Assembly: GCF_040939455.1 (NCBI RefSeq) | Contig: NC_134120.1 | Span: 14,909,001-14,973,000, forward strand | Length of the DNA: 64,000 nucleotides | Direction of reading: 5' to 3' | Source: Microcebus murinus | Lineage: Eukaryota > Chordata > Mammalia > Primates > Cheirogaleidae | Shown here: one piece after another, positions 22,296 through 32,316 of the stretch | Layout of the letters: each line of letters begins with the position of its first letter | Numbering within the stretch: the stretch's first letter is position 1 | Notes under the pieces: model-generated | Databases searched by the model: none | Seen by the model: only the letters and a program-made list of their open reading frames with translations | Told to the model about the DNA's origin: nothing | Position numbers and translations under genes: made by a program

Positions 22296-23141
22296 GTGGG
22301 CGAAAAGGGGGTGGGGAGGACAAGTCTTTGGAAAGCTGGGCAAACTCTTTCTGAAGTTGTAAAACATCCTTTAATTGCATAACCCTTTGACTTAAGTCTT
22401 CTTTGGCACGCAAAAGCAAGGGCATTGTAAGGGGAGGCATTAACGAAGGTGCGCAAATTTGGGGCGCGTAAGGAGGAGGCCATTCGGGATCGTGATATCG
22501 GGCCGCTTCCTCTCCGAGGGTTGCCTCTTCTGCGGGGTCGAGGGACTCTCGGAGGGGTTGTTTTTTGAACACCGGGTAATTAAATGCATGAGGGGCTGTA
22601 TCCTCGGGTAAGGGAGGATAGAGGGTCTTGGTGTCTGGCCTACTAATCGGGGGCTCGTCCCTAGATGTCTGGAGCTCCGCCGATGGGTCCTGAGGGGGCA
22701 TATTAATACAAACTGAGGGGCAAGGGGAAGGGCATGTTGGTCTCTTGAAATTATTAGGAGAAGCTGGCCCTTCGGCCGTCTTTAAAGACGTTCTCGAAGC
22801 GGACCCCGACACGGGTCGGAGGCAGAATTCTGCTACTGAGAGCAGCTGCTTTTTATTGGGGTCTGAATCTGCCCCTTCAACAATATCTCTGATTAGTTGC
22901 CAGTATGAAAAAACAGATACAGGGACGGCATCTGGGCCCTGATTCAGAAGTAAATCGTTTAAATCTCTACCTACTTTTTGCCATTTGTGTGGGTGAATCT
23001 CAGGATTCACCAAGGACAAGCACGATCAATGAACACAAAAAACTTTACTAAGTCTTTTTTCTTAACTCTAATTCCTCTCTCTCTGAGTGAGGCCTTAAGA
23101 TCCTTGATAAAAACGGCCTCTTTAGACAATGAATGGCCCAT
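22290..23141 (-). pseudogene. gag: gag N-terminal part (matrix and PPPY region)
   Basis: The sense start at 23141 (ATGGGC, giving MG for likely myristoylation) is about 150 bases from the primer-binding site. The first 44 codons end at TGA (23009-23007). The Gag reading continues in a second frame that is open from 23019 to 22210, so there is a one-base type frame break at about 23008-23020. The second frame has a proline-rich part with YPPLP and EWPPPY (22479-22468), a late-domain motif, then a charged helix. Gag similarity stops near 22290-22330, where Pol begins in a different frame. No capsid or CCHC zinc-knuckle is found. Confidence 0.85.
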
Positions 23142-23274
23142 CTCGATGGGATGACAATGTAAAAAATCTACTCACCAGACCGTCAACTCTGTGAGCGGCA
23201 GAACGGAGGTCTCTCTAGGGGTTTCTCGGCGAGGAGCTTGCTGCGGCGTCATCCGACAAAGGTCCGTACCTCGA
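23142..23274 (-). other. Proviral 5' leader
   Basis: About 130 bases lie between the primer-binding site and the gag start. Packaging signals and the major splice donor would be expected here, but I cannot point to them with confidence. Confidence 0.6.
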
Positions 23275-23292
23275 GCCCCAGGTTGGGCGCCA
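23275..23292 (-). promoter_or_regulatory. Primer-binding site, tRNA-Lys1,2 type
   Basis: In sense the sequence reads TGGCGCCCAACCTGGGGC, two bases after the 5' LTR. It matches the tRNA-Lys1,2 site used by type D retroviruses except for one position (C for G at base 12). Confidence 0.88.
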
Positions 23293-23294
23293 CT

Positions 23295-23794
23295 TGTCCC
23301 GGCCCGCGGGACCTTCTGTTACTCGCGGGGGCGAGGGGGACCGTGCCTGAAAGAGATGGGCGAGAGAAAGAAACGAGACCAAGCAAAGGGTTGTCAAGGT
23401 CTACTTTACTTGGATTTTTAGTAGGTTTTATATACAGAAAACAAGGAAGTAGAAACAGAAAAATAGAGTGGGGGGATGATGAGGCTTGGGTGTGGGCTAA
23501 GTAGCCCCAATTAGCATCCCAATGGCACCGAAAGCTGTTTGTGATGGATCACTCAACCCCAACCTGGCAGGGGGTCGGGAACAATTGCAGGTAGCATGCC
23601 CTGGAGCAAGCATGTCATGGAATGCATTTTTCTCAGAACTATAGGGGGGCTGGGTGCTATTGCACCTCATGGAATGCATTTTTCTCAGAACTATAGCTGG
23701 GGGGGGCTGGGTGCTATTTTCGTCTTAGGCTATTTTCCGTGCTAGGACAAGTCAGGACAAGTCGTTGGAACGTGGAGGGTCTTAGTCTCCAACA
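23295..23794 (-). repeat. 5' LTR of the provirus, with U3 duplication
   Basis: The LTR is 500 bp, with TGTTGGAGACTAAG at 23794 and GGCCGGGACA at 23295. The TATA box TATATAAAA is at 23434-23426. It is 54 bp longer than the 3' LTR because a roughly 50-bp piece starting tcatggaatgcatttttctc is present twice (23615-23661 and 23667-23718). In sense this lies in U3, upstream of the TATA box, where retroviral enhancers sit. Confidence 0.95.
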
Positions 23795-24475
23795 GGTAGA
23801 TACCCAGTATTGGGATTACTTTTAGTTTTTTGAGGAATCATACTGCTTTCCATAGCGGTTACACTAGTGTACCTTCCCACCAATGGTGTATAAACACTCC
23901 TTTTTCACTGCATCCATGCCAACATCTATAGTTTTTTGACTTTTTAATAATGGCAATTCTGAAAGAGGTAAGGTGTTATCTCACAGTGGTTTTAACTTGC
24001 ATTTCCCTGATAATTACTGATGTTGAACATTTTTTCATATATTGCTTGGCCATTTGTCTATCTTCTTTTGAGAAAAATCTGTTTATGTCTTTTGTCCACT
24101 TTTTGATGGGGTTGTTTTCTTCTTGGTGATTTGTTTGAGTTATTTGTAGATTCTGTATATTAGCCCTTTGTCAGGTGTGTATAGTTTGCAAATATTTTCT
24201 CCTATTCTGTAGGTTGTCTATTTACTCTGTTGATTATTTCCTTTGTTGTGCAGAAATATTTTAGTATAATGTCCCATTTATTTTTTTGTTGCTGTATTTG
24301 CTTTTGGTGTCTTACTTATAAATTCTTTGCCTACACCAATGTCTAGATTTTTTCCTATGTTTTCTTCTAGAATTTTAAAGCTTCAGGTTCTACATTTAAG
24401 TCTCTAATCCATCTTGAGTTAATTTTAGTATATGGTGAAATATAGGGATCTAGTTTCATTCTTCTATATATTTTC
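23795..24475 (-). mobile_element. L1 LINE, continuation right of the provirus
   Basis: It resumes with the ggtaga duplication and 'tacccagtattgggattac', then antisense L1 ORF2 text such as 'tttgcatttccctgataatta' and 'cactttttgatggggttgttt'. It fades out near 24475, the 5'-truncated end of the element. No long ORF2 frame remains open. Confidence 0.88.
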
Positions 24476-24629
24476 ATAGTAAGTTTTTGAAATCTTTGAA
24501 ATCTTGTTGTGTATATACATACTGCATATTTCAAATTTGGACTATCCACGTTTCATATGCTCAGTTGCCACAGCTTGCTTGTTAGTGGCCACTGACTGGA
24601 CAGCACAGCTGTAAATGCAAACTCATTAC

Positions 24630-24890
24630 TTGAGAACCTTTCCAAAATCCCTCATTGGTCCCCACTGCCTACAAGATAAGCTCTGAATTTTACCTCTGCC
24701 TTCCTTTCCAACATCAGATTTGACCCTTCCCCACAATGACACACACGTGCTGCATTCCTGCCTTGCCAAACTTCTGGCAGTTTCCAGTCTGTGCCAGACC
24801 CGCTATTGCCCCAGAGCTTTCACATGCCCTGTTCTCTAGCCTTGATTTGGGCACGCCTCCTCCCTGAAGCTGTTCCCTACCCCAAGCAGC
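24630..24890 (+). repeat. L2 LINE, left part
   Basis: 'ccaaaatccctcattggtccccactgcctacaagataa', 'cctgccttgccaaacttctgg' and 'gagctttcacatgccctgttct' follow the L2 3' region. It is interrupted by the LTR at 24893-25380 and resumes at 25385. Confidence 0.65.
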
Positions 24891-24892
24891 AA

Positions 24893-25380
24893 GAGATGTG
24901 TGGTGGGTTGAGTGACAGCTGCCAAAGATGTTTGCATCATAACCCCCAGAGCCTGTGAATACATTACCTTTTGTGGCAAAGGACTCTGCACATATGATTA
25001 AGTCAAGGATCTTGATATGGGGGTGAATGTCCTGGCTTATCCAGGTGGGCTCAAAGGGGGAATCACAAGAGGCCTTACAAGAAGGAGGAAGGAGGGTCAG
25101 AGTCAGACAAAGAGATATGATGAAGGAAGCAGGGGAAGAGAGACTGGAAGATGCTGCACCACTGGCTTTGAAGATGGAGCATGGAGTCAGGGGCCAAGCA
25201 ATGCAGGTGGCCCCCAGAAGCCAGGAGAGTCAAGGAAACCATTGTCCTCTAGAGTCTGCAGAAGGAACACAGCCTTGACTTTGGACTCCTGACCTCTAGA
25301 ATTGTAACTGAATAAACTTGTGTTATTTTAAGCCATTAAGCTTGTGGTAATGTGTAATGGCAGATAGGAAACTAATACAA
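24893..25380 (+). repeat. MLT1-type MaLR LTR
   Basis: 'cctgtgaatacattaccttttgtggcaaagg', 'gattaagtcaaggatcttgatatgggg', 'cttacaagaaggaggaaggagggtcagagtcag', 'gacctctagaattgtaactgaataaacttgtg' and 'ggaaactaataca' follow a full MLT1-type solo LTR. The 91- and 83-residue frames in it are not genes. Confidence 0.78.
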
Positions 25381-25384
25381 GGTG

Positions 25385-25560
25385 ATTTTTCCTTTTACCT
25401 CCTACAGCCCCTTACCTCTTGGCAAGGTTGGTTTGATTTTGGTATGTTAGTTTTTCTGCTTGTCTCCCTACTAGACTTGGAGCGTCTTGGAGACAGTTTT
25501 GATCTCATTTACTTCAATTACTCCCACACCCAGCATTGCCTGGCATAAACACTATTTTTT
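25385..25560 (+). repeat. L2 LINE, 3' end
   Basis: 'tagacttggagcgtcttggagacag' followed by 'cccacacccagcattgcctggcata' is the usual L2 3' end and continues the piece at 24630-24890. Confidence 0.6.
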
Positions 25561-25564
25561 TTAA

Positions 25565-26148
25565 AGAAAGAATGGAGATAAGGGAAGGTATTTCTTCTCT
25601 CTCTTATGTGGGAGAAGAGCTGCTACGACCATGCCACGCCCATGCCACGTCAGTGCCAGGAACATGCAAGTGTCAAAGAAGCCAGGAGCCGCCTCTGTGG
25701 CCAGCAGCAGGTGAGCCGAAGGAGACATGAAGGAGATGCTGCAGGAAGGAGTGAGGAGGGTCCGAGTGGAGGGCGTGGCTGCACCTGTTGGGCACACAGG
25801 GTGTGCTTGGGAGAGACTCTGTAACCAGAAGCACAGAGCTTAAGGACTACATTAGATTTGGGGGAAATTGGAAAACAAACAGAATTTCTAAGAAAAATAT
25901 TGTCAGAGATCCTAGGCTTACTCCAGGATAGCTGAGAGAGAAGCTAGCTGCCCATCTAAGTCTCAGAGTTGAGATCAGAATGCATAAGGACAATTCCGTC
26001 CAGAAGGAGGACACCATGGCAGGGAAGAGCGGCCATGAGTAGACAGGACATGCGCTAAAGGGCAGGCTTGGGGAGGAAAGGATTGAACAACTGCGATTTG
26101 GAAACAGGAGATAGAAAAATCCAGTCGAGAGGTGGATGCATGTTGGCG
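25565..26148. other. Intergenic sequence, nothing recognised
   Basis: The 222-residue minus frame at 25847-26515 extends from here through a MER5A and into another DNA transposon. It is therefore not a gene. Confidence 0.5.
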
Positions 26149-26150
26149 TA

Positions 26151-26390
26151 GAGTGGGATTTCTCAACCTCGGCTCTATTGCCGTCCTGAGCGAGGCAATT
26201 CCTTGTTGTGTGATGGTGGGAGGGGGCAAGCCCTGTGCATCTAGGATGTTTAACAGCATCCTGGCCCCGACCCACTAGCTGCCAGAGGGTAAAGGCACCT
26301 CTTCCTCCCCAGTTGTGACAATGAAAAATATCTCCAGACATTGCCAAATTTCTGCGGAGTAACAAAATTGCCCCCCAATTGAGAACTGAT
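26151..26390 (-). mobile_element. MER5A-type hAT element, antisense
   Basis: It runs 'tgggatttctcaacctcggc' to 'ccccccaattgagaactgatg', with 'cagttgtgacaatgaaaaatatctccagacattgcc' between. This is the reverse complement of the MER5A pattern seen at 6683-6913. Confidence 0.85.
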
Positions 26391-26399
26391 GGTTTAGAA

Positions 26400-26855
26400 C
26401 TGCAGTCCCCAACTCTGGGGCCTGCAGACCAGTAGTGGTCCCTGGCTTGTTGGGCACCTGACCGCACAACAGGAGGTGAGAAGCCGGGGAGCAAGCGAAA
26501 CTTCAACCCCATCACTCACATCACTGCATAAGCTCCGCATCCTGTCAGATCAGAGGCAGCATTAGATTCTCATAGGAGCACGAACCCTACTGTTAACTGC
26601 ACGTGGAGGGATCTAGGTTGCACGCTCCTTATGAGAATCTCATGCCTGATGATCTGACGTGGAGCAGAGGCGGGGATGCTAGCGCTGGGGAGCAGCTGCA
26701 AATACAGATTAGCAGAGAGGTCTGACTGCACAATAAATGTAATGCGCTCAAATCATCCCGAAACCATCCTCCTGCCCTGCCTGTGGAAAAACTGTCTTCC
26801 ATGAAGCAGATTCCTGGTGCCAAAAAGGCACCAGGGGACCAGTTGGGGACCAGTG
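26400..26855 (-). mobile_element. Second hAT-like DNA transposon, abutting the MER5A
   Basis: The ends are imperfect inverted repeats sharing the core GTCCCCAACT. The flanks gtttagaa (26392-26399) and gtttagag (26856-26863) match at 7 of 8 positions, as for hAT. An internal stem pairs agattctcataggagc (26564-26579) with the region ending atgagaatct (26640). No transposase frame is present. I do not assign the family name. Confidence 0.75.
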
Positions 26856-26864
26856 GTTTAGAGG

Positions 26865-28175
26865 AAGAATTAGGATTGGAGAAGGAGTAGGGATATACTT
26901 TAAGGAAGAACAGAGTAGCAGAAAGAAAACAGCAGAGAAGAGATAGTACAGCCAGAGGAAAGTGAAAGCTGGTAAGCTAAAGAATGTGACCACAGGAGGA
27001 ATGACAGCAAAAATGATGGATGAGGAGAGAACAGATAGGAAGACACGAAAAGCAGAAAGTAGGAGTAAAGACCCCAAAGGAAATTGGAGATGACTGCCCA
27101 AGGAGTGATGCTATCCTGAGAGGGAATTGACTTCAAAGAGGGTCACTCAGAGGGTTTAATGACAGGTTACTGACACGCAGGGGCAGGGCTGTTAGTCTTC
27201 TATCAGGACGTGAAGATGCGAGTGAGGGCCAACTACCTGTCAAACTGCATACACGCGACTTTCAGGCTCATTATTATGTTACAGACAATGAAATGAAAGC
27301 AGCTTTGAAAGATCTCAACTCACTTTGATTAATTATCATGATGCTTTTCAGAGGTTTCCAATCAAATAAACATCACTAAAAGATATATTCAGTTCTAAAC
27401 CTCATTGATCAAGCAGAAAGAAAGTAAGCAACTGCCCGGATCCACCACAACCAAAAAGGGATGCATGCCAATTAAGGGAAAGTAAACCGAGTCAGCATAT
27501 TTTATCTGGCATTCTTTTGGGATTCTGCATTGTTGGTAAAAATTAGGACTAAAGAATGCAAAAAGCATGCTGATCTTAAACCGTCCACTGCAGACCAACC
27601 AGCAACCTCTCTGAGAGCTGTTTGTGTGTTGCAGGGATGCAGGGGGCGAGAGGACTATGCTGCACTCTGAAATTTTCAGAACGGTCTGTCCAGGTATTTC
27701 TTTGTGGTGACTGCAAAAATGTTCTGAGTGTTTTCATAATCTCTGAGAGTTCTAGGTCTGATAAAGACCCGTTTCAGGTCCAGGGACGGAACGGGAAGGA
27801 CAGTTTGCAAAAATGCCAGAACTCTGGGTTGTGAAACCTAATCTCGTTCCTAATCTCGTGCCAGCATTCCCACATAAATCAGCAGACTGTTTGTCTCCAC
27901 GAGGACAGGTCCAATGGCTGCAGCTGAGCTTTGCTGCAGAGCGAGGTCAGCTAATATGCAAAGGTGAGAACACGCAGGCCAGCCGGTTGACACAGAGCTG
28001 CAGAAAGAGGATTGTGCCTGCCTACGAGCTGTGGCAGAGTCTCAGGGTTTCAGGTGATAGTGGTGCACGTTGGGCCTTCCTTGGATTTTGTTACAGCCCT
28101 GGACAAACATACTGCAAGTATTCTGCCTCTCAGGAGAAAACTGCCCAGATGCGCACTTCTCCAAAGGGCAGTTTA
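26865..28175. other. Unique intergenic sequence, possible regulatory DNA
   Basis: No repeat or gene is recognised. The 27280-27390 part has 'ctcactttgattaattatcatgatg', a TCF/LEF-like core next to homeobox-like cores, in non-repetitive sequence. The 123-residue plus frame at 27813-28184 has no known domain. Confidence 0.35.
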
Positions 28176-28179
28176 GTGC

Positions 28180-28400
28180 GGTGAAGAGAACACGGGCTTT
28201 TGGGGCCCAAAATACCCTCATAACTGTACCTTAGTATTTAGTTATAATCACTGCCTCATTTTTCTCATCTCTAAAATGCAGACAATAAGTACAAGTGACA
28301 GAAGACTGCAATAAGGATTAAAGGCAATAATACCTGTAAAGTTCTTAGAGCAATATCTGTGTGTACCAGTGGCCAATACATATTTGTTCTTATTATGCTT
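28180..28400 (+). repeat. MIR SINE, sense
   Basis: 'gaagagaacacgggcttttgggg', 'ctcatttttctcatctctaaaatgcagacaataag', 'aataaggattaaaggcaataa' and 'ttcttagagcaatatctgtg' follow sense MIR. Confidence 0.65.
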
Positions 28401-29124
28401 TATTTGTTGTGCCAAATCCTTGGAAAATTATCATCGATTAAAAGCTTATCGGAATATAGCTTTCTTGGTATTATATTATGATTAGGTATATATTATGAAC
28501 CCAACTCCAGTTGGGTTAAGAAATATACCTAATGTTCTATTAGAATCTGAAAACCTTTTTCCTGAACTCTAAGATTTTTGTACATAGTATGGACTGCTAT
28601 GTTTTCTTCAACCATAATTGGTCTGCAGGAAGGTTGTGGGCTCCTTGGACAGGAGCCCCTTACACTGTTGCAAACTTTCCAGGTGTCGCCCAGTTAGAAA
28701 AGCTTAATAGAAAATATCAATCTCACTGATGGATAGATTCGAGGAGAGTGTTTTCACGAATTTTCTAGAATTAATCACAGCTGGGTCTTAACTAGCCAGC
28801 CCCTCAAACACATTTAAACCATGATTTGAGTTAAAATACGTGAAAGCTGGACAGACTCAGAAGCCCAGCTATTCTCTAAAGGGAAGTATATACATTCTAT
28901 TGTCTAGAAGCTGTTACGGAATTTGACCCAAAGCCTTAGTCACTCCCTCACGTCAATTAAAACACAATGTTAATGACACCAGTTGCAATTCTGCTACTTT
29001 AGGTTGTCCTGTGACATGATGTCTCTATCCTTAGCCATTTCAAAAAGTATCTCTTATGAAGAGCAAATTAGGAGATAAAACAGGGTGGATTGGTCCAGCA
29101 TAACTGCATCCAAATTATTGAATA

Positions 29125-29345
29125 AAAAAACTAAAATATTAGGTATCATTTATTATCACTAATGTGACAGGCTTGTTATATATCTCATTTACTCTTTACA
29201 ACAATCATATGAGACAGATATTGTTATTCCTATTTTATTTATGGATAAACTGAGTCCCAGGAAGATCAACTTTATCAGGGTCACAGAGGTATTCGTTGGT
29301 AGAACTGAATTTCGAACCTATGTAAACCTTAATTTTAAGTCCAGT
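29125..29345 (-). repeat. MIR SINE, antisense
   Basis: 'atatctcatttactctttacaacaatcatatgagacagatattgttattcc' followed by 'taaactgagtcccagg', 'gggtcacagagg' and 'gaatttcgaacctatg' is reverse-complement MIR. Confidence 0.72.
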
Positions 29346-29435
29346 TTCTTCCCATTTCCCACTGCTATTTTTCTAAGTCCATTTTTTAAAGAAGGGAAGG
29401 AAGGCCAACCTTATAACCAGAGGAAAAACTATTTT

Positions 29436-29467
29436 TAATTAGCATTCTCTGCTGAGAATGCTAATTA
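29436..29467. repeat. Perfect 14-bp inverted repeat
   Basis: taattagcattctc is followed by the loop tgct and its exact reverse complement gagaatgctaatta. It directly borders the AT-rich tract that starts at about 29464. Confidence 0.95.
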
Positions 29468-29570
29468 TATATATTTATAATTATATATATTTATATGTAT
29501 AGTATATTTATGTATTTATATTATATAGTATATATTATATAGTATATTTATATACTATAAATATTCCACT
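29464..29570. repeat. AT-rich low-complexity tract
   Basis: The tract is about 100 bases of TA/TAT mixtures almost without G or C, such as tatatatttataattatata and tatagtatatattatatag. It may be unstable or form cruciforms. Confidence 0.9.
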
Positions 29571-29574
29571 ATAA

Positions 29575-32110
29575 AGGATATCTTGGTTCAGATTGGAAAA
29601 CTTTTAAAGTCAACATTCTCATTACCTGTCTAATGGGCTTGATACCATATTACTGAGCTGAGCACCTTCCAGTTCTTAATAAATATTAAATAACTCTTAC
29701 CCTTATAGAGTTAAGCAATATAAACAGGGTTAGCATTACAAAAATAAAGCAGAGACTTGTTCATATTGGAATGACCAGTATGCAAAGGAGTCATCTCATA
29801 AATCCTGGGATAATTCTAATGCCATTTTCTATATCAGAGACTTCTCAGCATGAGCCAGTGGTGACCCCTCACCCCCCTTCCACTGCTGGCCTCTTCTCCT
29901 TCATTTTCCCCACTTGTGGGGACTGCAAGACACAGGGCTATCCCAGCCGCATCGCCCAAAGCCTCCATTTGTCGCAAAAGGAGCTACAGAATTGAGTAGT
30001 GTTAGAATACACTTCTCCGCCCCCAACCCCTCACCCCCAAACCCCAGGTTTGATCCTATAGCCCTGATTAGTCAAGGAGACCACCAACTCCTACTGTCTG
30101 TAAGAGATCCTGCTTTGGGAGAAGCCCTAGACTGGGACCCAGTGTGTGTGTTAGAACTTTCAAGAACAAATATGACATCACTATTTTTGGAGACATTTAA
30201 TCAAGTAGCATCTCTTTTTATATATATATATATATATTTTTTTTTTTAGTGGCTTACCCACACATAAAGTTAACTCATCTTTTAAAATTGCTTTTATTTC
30301 AAAATTGGGCAAAAATTGTGACTCTGCTATGGACAGAGGAATCAAACATTTCTTCTTGCCTTGGGAGAGAATTCCAGAGAACCACAGCTTCCGTATGCTT
30401 TCAGAATTTGTACAGGTTAAAACTAAGGTAGGCTTAGTGTAAAGATAACATACACACCCCAAAACCAGGGCTTTAATACCCATTTACTGTACTAAAAACA
30501 TTTTTGATTCTTTTTGCCTCAGGCAGTCTCTCACAATGGCTTGGAGACTGACACACTTTGACACCTTTCAAGACTTAACACTAATTCTCTAAGCAGACCT
30601 GACCTTTTGTCAATCAAAATTGAAACTAAAGGAAATGTATCAGGGCAACCTGTTTACTTCAGGGCTATCATAGTGTAGGTCTATCACTGGCAGTGCAGTA
30701 TGAACTGTACTCACACTTGTTGAGTCTTGTTTCTATGCGAAAGTGTTTACCTTACAGTTAGGTGACTGTTGCTATATTTTAGGGAGATCAGCCAGAAAAA
30801 AAATCTGTCATTTTTTGGGTAAGCAATTTATAGGCTTTTCCTTTATGGTTACCTTAAATCTTGGAACTGATTATGTAATCATACAGAATTGACTTCTGAG
30901 ACTTTGAGAACTGATTTGTGATCTGCATTAACCGTAGCAAAGGACTTTCTGCTTATTTGGGCCTGCCAATTAACGTTTCTTCTGCTTAATTTTATTATTG
31001 GATCCTGATTTTTTTTCCTTTGCCTTAATTGCTTTACCTAATTTTCCCTTATACTATATCTATATACATACTATAAAATATTTTTTGTCAGCCACCATAA
31101 ATCTTTTCCATAAGAAAAAGTTTAAACAAATAATAGTGAAATGAATTGTCCAGATTGGTAGTGCTCTGTTCTTTATAATAACTCATTTTTCATATTGCTC
31201 TTTCTTTTCTAATACTATGCTGATTTTCTCCAAATAAGATATTGGAGTCTCTTGAATTGGTTTTATTTAGAAGAGGACTTTGCCCTGTGGCCTAGTTTTT
31301 ACTTTCTTTTCCCTTTTATTTTACTTTTGTGTGCTGTTCTCTCTCCATTCTCCAGCCAGTCACCCCCAACCTGGCACCTGCCCCCAGGCGACACTCGGCA
31401 GTTCTACTTAACAATACCTGGTCCACAGGGAATCTAACCTACAGCACAGCCTGCACTAAGAAGCCCCAGGTAGAGCCCCATGTCCCCAGGATATGGTAAA
31501 TTATATGACTATCCACTCTGGTTTGTTTCAGGGAAGCTGACATGTCTATATGGAAAACATTGCAGAGAGTGGTTTGCTGAAAAGAAAGAATCACAGTGAG
31601 CCTCTCCCAAGGAGCACTTAGGTCCATATCATTAATCTTTGTAACACTCCTATGGAAGAGGCAGGGGGCAAATTCTCTCATGCTAGTGTTTTGTAGACAA
31701 GTGGATGGGGCAGGCCTGGGATTATGCATGGTCTGAGAGGGAGTAAGGGTCTGAGGAGGGAAATCCCAACACCCTTGAGGTCCCTACCCCATGCAGCCTC
31801 ACTACTGCCAGCTCCCATGCAGGCTGCAGCCTGAGCAAATGCAGGTTTTGTCTTTCATAGGACTGTTTAACTTTCCAGGGACTGTATTCTTAGATGGCCA
31901 TCCATACCGCCTTCTGGAGCTCAACACTAAAGGCTGTGTGGTCAGTAGCTGCCAAAGGGTTGAAATTCCAAGCCTTCAGGCAAAGGTTTGATTTCAAGAA
32001 GTTTCAGCTCTCACTCGCCTCTTGCAGAAATGCTCTGAGCACCCCCTCGGGCTTTTTCCCCAGGCAAATGTAGGCTATTTGTTAGGTCTGCACACCTTCT
32101 CTGACCCTTC
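29575..32110. other. Intergenic sequence with a short TA microsatellite
   Basis: (TA)n followed by a T-run lies at 30219-30247. Otherwise this is unique AT-rich sequence. The 111-residue plus frame at 29914-30249 ends in the TA repeat, and the minus frame at 31439-31729 has no family resemblance. Confidence 0.4.
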
Positions 32111-32121
32111 ATTCTCTAAGG

Positions 32122-32316
32122 CAGGCGTCCTCAAACTACGGCCCTCGGGCCACATGCAGGTGTTTTTGCCCATTTTTTTTTTTTTTACTTCAAAATAAGA
32201 TATGTGCAGTGTGCATAGGAATTTGTTCATAGTTTTTTTTTAAACTATAGTCTGGCCCTCCGACGGTCTGAGGGACAGTGAACTGGCCCCCTGTTTAAAG
32301 AGTTTGAGGACCCCTG
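32122..32316. mobile_element. 195-bp non-autonomous hAT element
   Basis: The ends are CAGGCGTCCTCAAACT and AGTTTGAGGACCCCTG, inverted repeats that match at 15 of 16 positions. The flanks ctctaagg (32114-32121) and gtctaagg (32317-32324) form an 8-bp target duplication with one mismatch. Inside, 'ggccctcgggccacatgcagg' and 'tctggccctccgacggtctgagggacag' surround T-rich sequence. The nearly intact ends suggest a younger insertion than the MER5A copies. Confidence 0.9.

Larger units (their letters stand above)
17924..23794 (-). mobile_element. Type D-like endogenous betaretrovirus, defective provirus
   Basis: This two-LTR provirus of 5871 bp is inserted in an L1. In sense (minus) order it has a 5' LTR, a primer-binding site for tRNA-Lys1,2 with one mismatch, a leader, the gag N-terminal part, the pol remainder (RT end, RNase H, integrase), env, a doubled CTE-like motif, a polypurine tract and a 3' LTR. 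Pol looks betaretroviral and Env is gammaretrovirus-type, the combination known in type D simian retroviruses. Capsid, nucleocapsid, protease and most of RT are missing, and gag, pol and env have frame breaks, so it cannot encode a complete virus. The LTRs differ at about nine sites, which suggests a fairly recent insertion for a genome of this kind. Confidence 0.93.

Noticed and set aside
25847..26515. 222-codon minus-strand open frame
   Set aside because: It runs through an antisense MER5A and into another DNA transposon.
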